From the NCBI GenBank assembly GCA_043228905.1, contig JBHGNT010000004.1, positions 17,732,001-17,796,000 of the forward strand: DNA of 64,000 nt. Reading direction: 5' to 3'. The translations under genes and the position numbers were made by a program. Every line of letters begins with the position of its first letter. Position 1 is the first letter of the stretch. The DNA is from Azolla caroliniana. Its lineage: Eukaryota > Polypodiophyta. Positions 19,216-30,739 of the stretch are shown here, one piece after another. The notes below the pieces were generated by a model. The model saw only the letters and a program-made list of their open reading frames with translations. It was not told where the DNA came from and ran no database searches.

Positions 19216-22200
19216 ATGTGAATATGAATAGTTTGAGGTTCAATAAATTTATTGATAATCTCAAATGGTAAGGTTAATGAATAAGGTTTTGTCTTTACTG
19301 AAACGTCCTTGTCTTACATCTTTTGTTTATTGCCCATATGCATAAAAACATCAAAGAGCGAGGTCATGGTTTTACATGAGGGGACACTTGTCCATTTGTT
19401 GCTTGCTTTCTACTTGTTATGGCATTTTTCCGAATATTGTAACAAATGTACGCAAAGCTTACATTTTCTAGCAACATAAAGACAACGTATAAGTCTATGG
19501 GAGGAGAAGATATTGACAATCTGAAAGGCTTACCAAAACAAACCGAGATGTGAGGTATTGGCCAACAACTAAAATGTACAAGAATGGTCTCTTAGATATT
19601 CTTATTCTAATCACATGAGAAAACTTGGATTTTGCCTTCAAATAATTATAGTATTTTGAGGTTCTTTGATCATATTATATGTTGAACTTTTGGTTATTTC
19701 GGTAAACCTTGAGGCTTGGTTATTTGCTTTTTGTCTTGAAAACATTGTTGTTATGTAGGCATTTTTAATCATATGATTTGTTGAACTCTTGATCCCTTAA
19801 TGTAATGTTATTCTGACTAATTTATACAATTACGAGTTCATAGAGGAATATATTCAGTACATCGACACATTAACTTTTTGTTTTTCATTTTTCACTTATA
19901 GTAAAACAACGAGGGTCAAAAGAAGACCACTAGAAAAACAAATTTCAAAACCTTTTCGTTTTGTATGTTTTTGAAATATACTTGCTTTAAAGATTCATTA
20001 TTTCATGATTCAACTTGTCTCATTATAATAGAGGTCTGATTTCAAATGGAAACTTCCTATGGAAAAAACCTGTCATTTTTGTGGTGTTGGCATAAACCAT
20101 ATGAAATATGTGCTATACTTGAAAAATGACATAAATTATCAAAAATCTAACAAACTAAATGAATGCATAGAAAGGGAGAGCTAACAAACACACGTGAATT
20201 CGTGATTAATATGACACCGTCATTTTGAAATACCATCTCGTGGAATGCACTCAGTACAGGGTACAATGATCAAGGACAACATTATAAATCATCAATGGCC
20301 TTTTCTATCTGTTATCTTTTCATTTTTCGACTAATTGGATGTTCTCTAAGGTACAAGGTATCTCTAAAAGTTGTATGTTAATGAATTTGAGGAAGATATC
20401 ATACATGAAGGTTGTCATGACGTGCGTATAACAAGATTACATAATTAAAATAACAAGACGAAACAATATTTCACATGTTGTCCCAGTTAAATGAGACTAG
20501 AATGAAGTTTAGTAAAATAGAGGAGAGAATGAGAGAGAAATTAGCAAAATATGATGTGCCAAAGCACAATGTATAGTCATTCCATTCATACATAATATAA
20601 GAGACATGTCACATGACTCTAAAAGTTATTGTGTCAATTTATATGCATAAACATGGTGAGGTAATATTAAATCTTGTGCTTTGCAACACTAAGCTTGTAA
20701 ATTTCAAGGTCCACGCAATGGATTGATGTTGCATTGCTCATGATAACTGTCCAATTTGATGTCCCACACATACACAAGCATGGTGAGGTACTAAATACAG
20801 TGAGATAGTAATAATGTTTTTTATTTGCACATTAATGTCCTGGGATCAAGCTTGAAATAAATGGGTTTAACTATGCATTCATTAGACAAACCCTTTGTAA
20901 TTTTAGATTTAGGAAATGGACACTAAATGGTTGCTTCTAGAAAGCAAACTTTTTGATCTCATGCACAAACATGATGAGATAACTAATGTTGTGGGTTCAT
21001 GTCTAGACTCTAGACTCTCAAGCATTTGATTTGAATTTGTGCTCATTAAAGAATCTCTTCGTGATTTTGGTTTAAGTTCATGTACATTAAATGGCTGCAA
21101 CAAACTTTTTGATGTCATGCACAAATATGATGAGGTAGAGTCTAGACCATAGTAGTAAAGCTTGTGTTCCTCCGACAATGTTTGTTGTGGGTTCATGTCC
21201 CAAGGAAAAGGGTTTGATGTTGTAATCTTCATCATTTAAGTTTGAGGTCATACACAACAAAAATGGTTGCTTCTAGAAAACACACTGGTTGATGTAGTGT
21301 ACAATATAATTTGACTTTTTAAGGTCATGTGTCACTTCGTTATTGAAAAATTGAAAGTAAAGGTAACATATTGGTGCTCTACTTTAACATGTGATGTCGT
21401 GTTGAACATATGCAACGTATTGTATTGACACATGCATATGCAATTTGTATATTGATAATGTATGCTTTTGAGAAGAAAGTTGAAGCAAGACTAAACCTAA
21501 GGAATAGAGATATAACACCACATAAATATTCAATAAACATTGGATAGTGTATCATGTTGGTTGGGTTTGTTCGAGAATATCATGTTATAGTCTTGGGATT
21601 GTTACTTTATTATATTGCTTTGTTTCGTGGGTTTGCTCAATCACACATTGAATGAATGTGGCCCTTATGTTCTCACCTAAATAAAACACTGGGAGTTTGC
21701 CTAGGATGGTGATTTAACACACACATGTTTGAAGAAGGAGATCATGATCTCTATTATTATTGATCAAAAGCTACACATTACTAAAGCAATGATAGATACA
21801 TAAGCTCACTCATAAATGAAGAAAGTATGGAGTTATAGTCAATTGAAACATCATCGGGTACCAATGATTACATGTCATTTAACAAAAACTAATACACTTT
21901 CATGTTAAGATTCAACTGTCTTGAAGGAGTAATTGAGTTAAAAGGAAACATGTGGTGGATATGTCACATCTACAAAGGAATGGGTGCCATGGCATTCATG
22001 CTCATTGTTTTTAAAATTTCTTTGATTATGGGAAAATATGTATCCCCTACATGGTAAAAGTCCATAGTTTCCCTAAGAAAAAGTAAACCTAAATGGTAGT
22101 TCACGCCCAAAAGCTTGTGGGGGAATCCAAAGTTCAATATCTACACCAAATAAATTTTAGAAAGTTTTTACAGAAAACATTGGTTCAAGGACCAATGATA

Positions 22201-23540
22201 TTGTTGTATAAGCAAACCTTCTTTCTTGAGAAATGGGCTTAGCCATTTTCATGTCGCAATTTTATAGTTGTTTGAATTTGATGGCTACCCCTTTATAAAA
22301 AGTCATATGACGATTGAAAGGAATAATATATAAGAGCATATTTTGACGTGCAAAATGGCAAGAAACTAGCATGATACCCATCAAACTAGAGTACCTTTTT
22401 CAGCTCACATTCTTTTATGTAGTCTAGAAGGTCTTTATGAAAACATAATTTGTTGATCGTGTGTCCACATCCTTTTCTTGTGCATGATTGAACGAGGCAA
22501 AGGAAAGAAGTGCAAAAGTAGGGAATAAAAAATCACAATTCGACAATAGTTTTCGTCAAGAAGATAGACGACTTTGATTAAAGTAAAGTGCATAACCTTT
22601 GTTCTCTACTTTTATAGGTACTCATAAGGGTTTTAAAGAGGTTGTTAATGACATTACAACATTTCTGTGATATCAACTTACCTTTTAAAATCAAATCAAT
22701 GTGTAGTCACTAACGAGAGTGGTGAAGGCGTGGGGGAAAACATGTCCCATGGTATCACTAGTGATGCTATACATGTACAAGGCATAATCTAACTAGTCGT
22801 TAAACACGTGATAACATTGTGCTACCAATTCATAAGAGCATTTTAAAATGGTTGGTTAATTAAAAAGATGTTGGCTCAATTGACATGCTTAGTGGTTTCA
22901 ATTCTTGGATTGTTGGAAATCGAAATTGTAAACTCATATGTTTTAGGGGAAAATGTATGCAAATGTTAGTGTCCAACTCAAAACATGAAATTGTCTTCAA
23001 CATGTTCTAAGGTAATGCTTTTCACCTTGTTCGTCTGTGCCTTTCCTTTTTAACATTTCACCCACCTTGAAAGGCCCACTTTTGTCATGTTCAATCATTT
23101 TTATGTGGCTAGAAGCTTCCCAACTTGTTTGGACACACATTTTGAACATAACTCAATAGGGAATCTTCACATCATGCTATCATGGTTAACACTCCACATT
23201 GTGCATTTACGGCAGATGCCTTATCATATGTAAGATTGCCACTAGATAGCAATGTTCCCTGTGACAAATAAAGAAGGGGAGGTGTGCCATCCCTGCAACG
23301 GGTGTTGATTGGTAAGTGAAGCGAACTATGCAGCGGCATGTGCATGGGCAACATTAATCTCATAGAATTCACTTGAAAGTTTTAAAAGACAGATGGCGAA
23401 GGCCGAGTTGAGTGGAAATCGTGTGTATACGAATAGAAAAATGGGTTGATCAAATTCAAGATTCGTAAAGCCAGAGGTGCATAATGAAAGAAATTGCGGG
23501 GAGTGATTGGGGTGGGGGTGTTAAAACGTGTTGTTCTCAC
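19216..23540. other. gene-free AT-rich intergenic stretch
   Basis: No ORF with recognisable domains on either strand. Contains the degenerate tandem repeat at 20580-21320. The rest is AT-rich with no obvious element ends. Confidence 0.6.
20580..21320. repeat. degenerate tandem repeat, period about 165-175 bp
   Basis: A block with TTTTTGATCTCATGCACAAA, CATGATGAGATA and GGTTGCTTCTAGAAA recurs in diverged form near 20640, 20770, 20930, 21090 and 21260. Confidence 0.55.
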
Positions 23541-23547
23541 AATACTA

Positions 23548-23554
23548 CTACCAA

Positions 23555-23602
<48 letters not shown>

Positions 23603-23603
23603 A
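23548..23603. repeat. (TAC)n microsatellite
   Basis: About 17 TAC/ACT units. It produces a spurious Ser-rich minus-strand ORF. Confidence 0.95.
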
Positions 23604-23849
23604 GACTAATAATAATTGCAAGAAGAAGTAACTTCCCCTTGTTCACTCCTCTTCTTTAACACAACATATAACCCACACATGTTTGACAGGCGTTTTTTTC
23701 CTTCTTCGTTTCCTTTTCAATTTATGTACAATAATAATTTAAAGTCAAGAAATGGAAATAAATGCCCCAAAAACAAAAAATAACAAAAAATAACAAAAAA
23801 AAAAAAAAAGGCGCGCACAGAGAAAGAGAGAACATTTTCTTGTATATCC

Positions 23850-23850
23850 C

Positions 23851-23885
<35 letters not shown>

Positions 23886-23954
23886 AAGATACACTCACTC
23901 ACACAAGCGTCTTTCTTCTATATTGGGTTTCCTGTACTTCGTTGGATCTACAGA

Positions 23955-23992
<38 letters not shown>
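23850..23992. repeat. two (TC)n tracts upstream of the HIPP gene
   Basis: TC runs at about 23850-23885 and 23960-23991, in the likely promoter or 5' UTR of the gene starting at 24100. CT-rich leaders are common in plant genes. Confidence 0.85.
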
Positions 23993-23993
<1 letters not shown>

Positions 23994-24099
23994 ATTTCTG
24001 CTCCTTCTGCTTCACGTAATACGCATCGATGGCCTAGACACATTCACATTCACACACACACACAGAGCAAAAGCAAAGGCAAAAGCAAAGCCAACCAAC

Positions 24100-25384
24100 A
24101 TGGGCCAGACTCAGAATGTAAGTCTCCCTCTCTCCCTGTTTCTTGTTTTGTCTCCTCAATGAATGGATCAATATTGTTGTAGGTTTAACAGTTCATCGAA
24201 TCCCCCCTTTTCCACATCTTGAACGTTTCCAGTTACAATTTAGTTCAAAACTTTTTTCATATACAGTTTTACTTTGTCCATTTTGAACATTTCCAGCTAA
24301 ATTCAATTCATCAAATCTATCTCTTTGTTCATTTTCAGCTCGATTTTTCTGAAATAATACCATTTTTTATTATTTCCAGCTGGATGTAGCTGATATGGCC
24401 CTACGGGTTATGTTTCTAATCTTGAACAATTCTAATTAGATCTCATTAAAATGAGCATATGTCCCTCAACACTTCTAGCTAGATTCATGTAAAATCATCG
24501 ACAGGTTTACTTAGTTCAACTGATTATATTGGCTATTTTGATCATTTTGAGTATTTCCAGCTCCATCTAGAGGAAGTTGGAATTGGTCAAATGGGTTTCT
24601 TTCCACATTTTGAGGATTTATAGCTAGACTTGCTTGAAATGTTTATATGGACTATCACATTTTCTCCTAATATACTTAATGGAATGAGAATCTGAGTTCA
24701 ATTTCCCTTTAGCAAATATAGAACTAGGTGTGAATCTGGTACAACTAATGTTTAATGTATAGTAGCTGCCTTTGGAGCGTAATTTAGCATATCTATATAT
24801 CCATTTATAATGTATGTATATATATATGTATATGTATATTCATATCTTTAATTTGGAGCTTGATTTAGTTGAAATGGTGTTACGGGGTTCTTTACCTTGT
24901 AGAAATGGGGAAAATGTGGGTTCTTTATATGAAACTTAAAAGCTTCTCTATTTGAGAATGTGGGTTATTTCTTATGCATGATTATGTGGCTTTGTCAACT
25001 GTAAGAATTGTGGGTTTCATTATGTGAAAATGTGAGTTTTATATCTAAAAGCGTAGGTTTGGTACATGGAAATGTGACTTCTTTATGTGAAAGTGTGGGT
25101 TATATATGTGAAAATGTCAGTTCTATATATACAAATGTAGGCCCTATATCTGAAAAATGTGAGTTCTGTATGTGAAAAATATGGGTTATGGATGTAAAAA
25201 TGTGGGTTCATTTTATTTTTTAAATGCATATCTTAACAAATTATGGGGAGTTTCAGGAGGAAGGAGGGAAGAAAGGAAAGAAGGAGAAAGAGAAGGAGAA
25301 TGACAAAGTCATCCTCAAAGTTTACATGCACTGTGAAGCATGCAAGAAAAAAGTGAGAAAAGCCTTGCAAAGCCTGCCGGGTAT

Positions 25385-25417
<33 letters not shown>

Positions 25418-26800
25418 AAACTCAATTTGTTGTTTTTTGTTTGTAGAAATTCCTTCTCAAATATACCAGCCATTACTTCGCATAGGTATCGATAATGTGG
25501 ACCTGAACTTGAATGAGCAAAAGGCGACTATAACGGGTAAGGTTAATCCGATGGAGGTTTATGCAGCGGTGAGGAAAAAGTGTGGGAAGGGAACTGTGCT
25601 TTTGTACCCGGAGCCATCAGAGAAAGACAAGCAAGAAACCATGATCAATTCCATCACCAAGATAGTCGATTCCATTAACGACTTATTGAACCCTAAAGTA
25701 TGCAATCTAAACTATTGTTTGCCTTATGCATAATGTAAAGACACAATAATCCGTGTTTGATTTTAGCTAAAATGTGATGTGTATGCATATTACCCTAAGT
25801 AGAGAAAATTGATAACAAAGACAAAAATTGGCTAGGTTGCATGTGGATGGCTTTCTCCATTTAGTGTTTGGACAGCTGCAATATGGATGCGAGCCATGTG
25901 AATTATCTCTAGCCTTGCTTGGTATTGACTAAGAGTTAAGGTTATGTTTGTGCGCATAACATATGGCATACGTGGTTACTCTCACTGAAATAAGCAGATT
26001 ATCTTGACTTTTTTTGGTATAGCCTCCTGATACGACTCTTGAGCTGAAAGTTAAGATGCATTGTGGAGCTTGTGCGAAGCAGATCAAGAAGATTCTACTG
26101 AAAATGGATGGTAAGGACCGTTGTGGTGATCTTTCAATATCTGAATGCTACAGATTTGGTACTCTCCTGCATTATTATCATTGGTCATCTTATTTATTGG
26201 ATGGCCTTAAAAGCTAACCCATGTTTTGCAGGGGTTACCGAGGTTAATGAAGATCTTGTAGGCGACAAAGTGGTAGTGAAAGGAAGGGGTTTAGTTGCGG
26301 AGCAACTGTGTGATAGGGTAAAGAGGCTAGGGAAGCATTGTGAAGTAATATCATCAAAAAAGGATGAAAAGAAAGAGAAAAAGAGTGAGGAAGCAAAGAA
26401 GAAAGAGGACAAAAAGGAAAATGAGAAGAAAGAGGACAAAAAGGAAAATGAGAAGAAAGAGGACAAAAAGGAGAATGAGAAGAATGAGGAGAAAGAGGAG
26501 AAAAATGAGAACGAGAAGAAAGAGGACAAAAATGAGAAAGAGAAAAAAGGAAATGGAAATGGAAATGGCAATGGCAAAAATGGCAATGGCAAAAATGAGA
26601 AGAAAAAAGGAAATGGTGCAAAAGAAGGAAAGGATTGTGTAAAAGAAGACTTGAAGAATGATAAGGTTGAGGAAGAGGAATGGAATACGAAAGCTGATGT
26701 GAAGAAATATGTATATCCTTCATATGCTAGTGTCTCAGAGTATGCATATCCTCCACAACTCTTTAGTGATGAGAACCCCAATGCTTGTTCAATCATGTAA
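24100..26800 (+). CDS. heavy-metal-associated isoprenylated plant protein (HIPP) with two HMA domains
   Basis: Five exons with GT-AG borders: 24100-24117, 25257-25380, 25486-25697, 26023-26110, 26232-26800; 336 residues. HMA domain 1 has KVYMHCEACKKKV (Cys32, Cys35). HMA domain 2 has KVKMHCGACAKQI (Cys132, Cys135). These CxxC pairs bind soft metal ions in HMA proteins. A Lys/Glu/Asn-rich tail (about residues 192-290) contains three KKEDKKENE-type repeats and Gly-Asn runs. The last four residues are CSIM, a CaaX box with Met last, expected to be farnesylated, so membrane or nuclear association is likely. Start chosen because MGQTQN joins in phase with exon 2 and lies just after a CT-rich leader. 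Family members are metallochaperone-like; the exact metal is unknown. Appears intact. Confidence 0.93.
24180..24660 (+). repeat. degenerate short tandem repeat in HIPP intron 1 (TTTCCAGCT family)
   Basis: Variants of TTTCCAGCTAGATTTAG followed by TTGAAAT and TTTGTCCATTTTGAA recur roughly every 55-75 bp, about seven times, strongly diverged. Confidence 0.55.
24900..25215 (+). repeat. minisatellite in HIPP intron 1 (about 22-bp unit)
   Basis: Variants of TATGTGAAAATGTGGGTTCT recur about a dozen times up to 40 bp before the exon 2 acceptor. Confidence 0.75.
25384..25415 (+). repeat. (CA)n microsatellite in HIPP intron 2
   Basis: ACACAC run four bases after the intron 2 donor; intron 2 is only 105 bp. 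Confidence 0.9.
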
Positions 26801-28267
26801 TAAGAATTGCTGCATCTTTTCCATACTCCATCTATTGATGCCAAGACATAACCCATTGTTCTTTAGAGTCATGCTTCCTTCAATTTTGTGTCCATCTATT
26901 GAGAGAGTATACTTCCTTCGACATACATTCTTTCATACCTTTAATACTACGTCCTTACCTGCCTTCAATGAATATGACCAAAGCAATTGGTAATGCACTT
27001 GCAAAAATAAGCTTTTCTTTTTACCTTAATTCAAAATGCGCAAAAACTCGTTCTCATTGTGCGCAAAAAATGTCATTGTGCAATGATTTAGTTGCTTTAT
27101 TATTTGTATATTTATTATATGAAGTAAGCTCTCCCAATTCTTGAATAGGTTTGGTCCATGCAATTATGACAGATTTGCAACCCTTCTTAGCTGTGGATAT
27201 GGCCAGATATTAAATCTTCACTTTTTGACATATGTGATCAGAGCAAAAGTTTGTTGAGTCAAACTCACGGTTGCAACAAGGCTACATGATTTCCTAGGCC
27301 TTTTGTATACTGAAGATGTTGAAGGACGTAATCCACCCAAAGATCCTTGACAAATAACACAAGCATCCTTAAACATCTTTTGTATAATTATCAAAACATT
27401 CATGGTTGTGGCTCTCTACGTCTTTAGCTTGTTTGAATTGGATGTCCTCTTCTTACTGCCAATTCCCAATGATGAGCAGTGTAAGAAAATGATAAAAGCA
27501 CAATACTCCAGCACTAAAAATCTTGGGTAAACAGAGACCAAGTCATTCTTACGGCTAGAAATGTTATCATTCGTATTAATGTTCATTAGTCTGCCTTTAT
27601 TAATCAATACTTGCATTGATTCTTCTTTCACATCCATGTGATAAATTTGTTATTACTATGAGCTTGAGATTACTAAATCTGGAAAATGGGATGGCAACAA
27701 TTTTGATTCACAATAAAATGTGTCATATTTCTTTGTAATATCGTCAAGAAAGATAGCATGGACATCTTAACATAAAAATAAAAAAGATGAACATAAAAAA
27801 TCAGTTTCTTCGCACAAGCGTAGCATACAAAAAGAGATGAAAGACTGCAAAACAAGGTTTATTGTGACTGTCTGTGTGCTCACCCAAATATTGCCTAGAA
27901 ATTTTTATACTGAAAATTCTCCTCATAAAACCCCCAATATTACATTCTATGCACCTCTTGTAAAAAGAAATTATTCATGCCCATTCTTGAGCATAGTGTA
28001 TAGATCCAATTCTATACAGCAAAAACATTGCCTCCATGAATATCAATCTCAACATTTGTTGTCTTACAAATGCTATTCTCCATCAGAAACAAATGGTATC
28101 GGAAGAAAGAACCTGGCAAATTTTCAACATAATAAAGAAACATTCAATAGAGAATAGAACATATGAAGAGAAATCTACCAAATACAACATCAATATTCAT
28201 GTATTTTGTCCATGAATTCACAAACATAATTAGCATATACTGCAAAAAATGAATAAAATAAGCTTAC
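26801..28267. other. intergenic DNA between HIPP and the scramblase-like gene
   Basis: Convergent 3' ends. I searched this stretch on the minus strand for the last scramblase exon (a Gly-Trp-Gly-Ile-Pro type tail) and did not find it. No other coding signal seen. Confidence 0.4.
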
Positions 28268-30739
28268 CCTCTACGTCTTGAAAAATAATCATTGTCAAGA
28301 GATATTGCAAGGGCCAGTGTCACAGTTCTTTCCAGGAGGGTCAAAGGGCGCTCAGATCTGAATTCTTCAGTCTGCTTTTAACAAAAAATTAGCAAGCATT
28401 TTTGGGTTTTGTCAAGAAACAAATTCAAAATACATCTATTACCTCAAGCTCTGGGTTGACAGTGATTCCATGCAGTGCAGCGGGTTGAGATACATGCTCT
28501 AGTGAAGAAGAATGAGAAGAACCTCCAAATCGCAATGCATATTGCCCAGCATCAGTGAGCATCTGTGTAATTTGTTATTTTTTTCTCAATATATATCAAG
28601 TCCAAACTTATATCAACAATCATTCTAATAAGAGAAAGTTTATGTAGAAATTATCATCAGTTTGGAATGACCATTTTTTCATGTGCCTTTTTATCATAAT
28701 TTAAAGTTGAGAATGGATATAGATAAGATCAATTCCATTTAGATGTAAATGGCACTCCGAGAATGCAATGACCAATATTAGAAGTGTAAATCCTGAAATA
28801 TACTATATATGGTTCCATTCAGCCTGTGTATGTGGTGCATCAGATATAGAGTAAATATAGAACTTGCTACATACTTTGTATTGGTCATTCTGCAAAATGA
28901 AGGAGATAAAAGACGAGAATACAAGGAATAATTATGGTATGAAGTAACCCCATCACCAGGTTCTTCACTGGCTGGAATGGTTTCTTTCCTGTGTGAGCAC
29001 CCACTATGGGCGACGGGCGTAGATATTTATACCTTCATTATGGAACTATGGTCCATTGAACATTCTAGTCCTGCATTAGTGAACCCTTGATAGATAGCTC
29101 TATCAAGTAATATCCCTCATGGAGAACACAATTAGAGTCATGCCAGAGGATCTCCAGAGTGGGATCTGTACAAATATAAAAAACAATTGCAGCCTTACAT
29201 ACAAGCCCTGTAAGGATTCTAACAAAGATGGAAGTAACTATCGGGCTAACTGTTGGCAAATCTCTTCAAATAGGGTCATTAATTACCCTATTAACTCATC
29301 TTCTCAAGAGTGTCTCAACGGCTTTACATAGACATGAAAAATGAGAGCACAATTCAGGTGGTATTTCTCACACAGTGTCTCGTCTTCTATCTCCTTCATT
29401 CGCCAGCCTGATAGACTTCAGACCAAAACCAGGTAAGGAGAAGCATAACATGAGGACATGCTATAGATGATCAAACCTCTATAGGTAGGAACTTGAGTAT
29501 TAAAAACACTAAGAATTACAAAACAATTGCAGTTTTGCTGCTCTGGAAATCAGAACCACAGATTGAAGGCAGAAATTTTGCTGCTAGGTCAAGGAAAAGA
29601 AATACTGACAATTACGTCAGACCACAATGATGTAGCAAGGATAGATGTCTAGTACTCACAACTATAGTTGGGGAATCTTGACTGTCCCTTTGAGATTATT
29701 TGATTTACCTCATAGCCAAATCCCCGAAAGTGTCGATCAATTTCTGCAAGGACCTTTCCATTCTCATCTGTCAACGTAAAAGTCCAGTTCCAAAAACCTG
29801 GATTTTCAACAATAGCAAATTGTCTCTTTCTGTCAACATAGGAAGATACATATTGTTAGAGGAAGGTCATGAAAAACTGAAGATACTCAAACTTATTTCA
29901 GGAAGAAGTAAGGTTTAACCAAGTATAGAAGGCACACACATTACCCTAAGTATAAATCATAGATGCGTCTCCACAAGTGCCATCTCCTTTGAACAAATCC
30001 TATAACCTGAAAATGAGTATGCCTATTTATATTTGACAAAAATGATTAGATGACACTTATATATTGACTTTTCAACTCAGCAGGTATCATTCAAAAGTTA
30101 TGTTTCCATAAAAATAAAATACAAGGCATTTCACAATTGAGTTGTGGTCAAATGTGAAGGAGTACATTACCTTTCCATCTATTTCTGCATAAATTGTGCT
30201 ATTAATAAACCAAGCTGGTCGCCGGACCTATGACACATGCTGAGGATATCAGACAAACAAATCACATCACAATTTAACCTGCACATTTATTGATTAACAT
30301 TTTTACCGTGAACAGAATCTTCTCAGTAGCATCCATTATTGAGGCAGTAAAAGGTCTCCTGGTGCGTAGCAACTATGGAATACAAAACATAATTGAATCC
30401 ATATTACACCTACAAAATGCGATCACAGAAATGGAAATACAAAACATATTTGATCTTTGCATGCTACAAAGACCCTGAAAATGTATGCACAACAATGGAA
30501 ATACAAAATATATGCAAGTGCATACCCAGCAAATGAAATGTGAAGAAAATGCTCACCTGCCGCATCAGGAAGTTACTAGATTCAATTATAAACCCAACAA
30601 CCTACACAAACACAATGTTATTAAAACACTAGATAAATTACTTGCACATAGGGAATATCAATTTAAGAACCCTAGAAACAGAAGATGTTTAACTTACAGT
30701 TAGGGACTGACGAGGGTCCATGATAACATAGCGATTTTC
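28268..30739 (-). CDS. phospholipid scramblase family / AIM25-like protein, eight consecutive exons
   Basis: Exons in gene order: 30739-30698, 30601-30557, 30372-30307, 30227-30171, 30006-29945, 29829-29709, 28562-28443, 28371-28268. Every one has AG acceptor and GT donor and they join in phase, giving about 205 residues with no stop. Landmarks are ENRYVIMDPRQ, LLRTRRPF, RRPAWFINSTIYAEIDGK, RRWHLWRRIYDLYLG, FAIVENPGFWNWTFTL, TDAGQYALRFG and LALAISLDNDYFSRRR. These match the plant scramblase-related (altered inheritance of mitochondria 25-like) family, usually mitochondrial. The N-terminal exon(s) and the short last exon are not in this block. Family biochemistry is poorly defined: lipid movement or mitochondrial membrane organisation. 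Preserved splicing and frame argue for a live gene. Confidence 0.85.
28563..29708 (-). other. 1.1-kb intron of the scramblase-like gene
   Basis: The longest intron between clear exons. No domain or element end recognised in it. Confidence 0.6.

Noticed and set aside
23382-23621. Ser-rich minus-strand ORF
   Set aside because: Produced by the TAC microsatellite.
26194-26856. 220-codon Phe/Ser-rich minus-strand ORF
   Set aside because: Antisense of the Lys/Glu repeat in HIPP exon 5.
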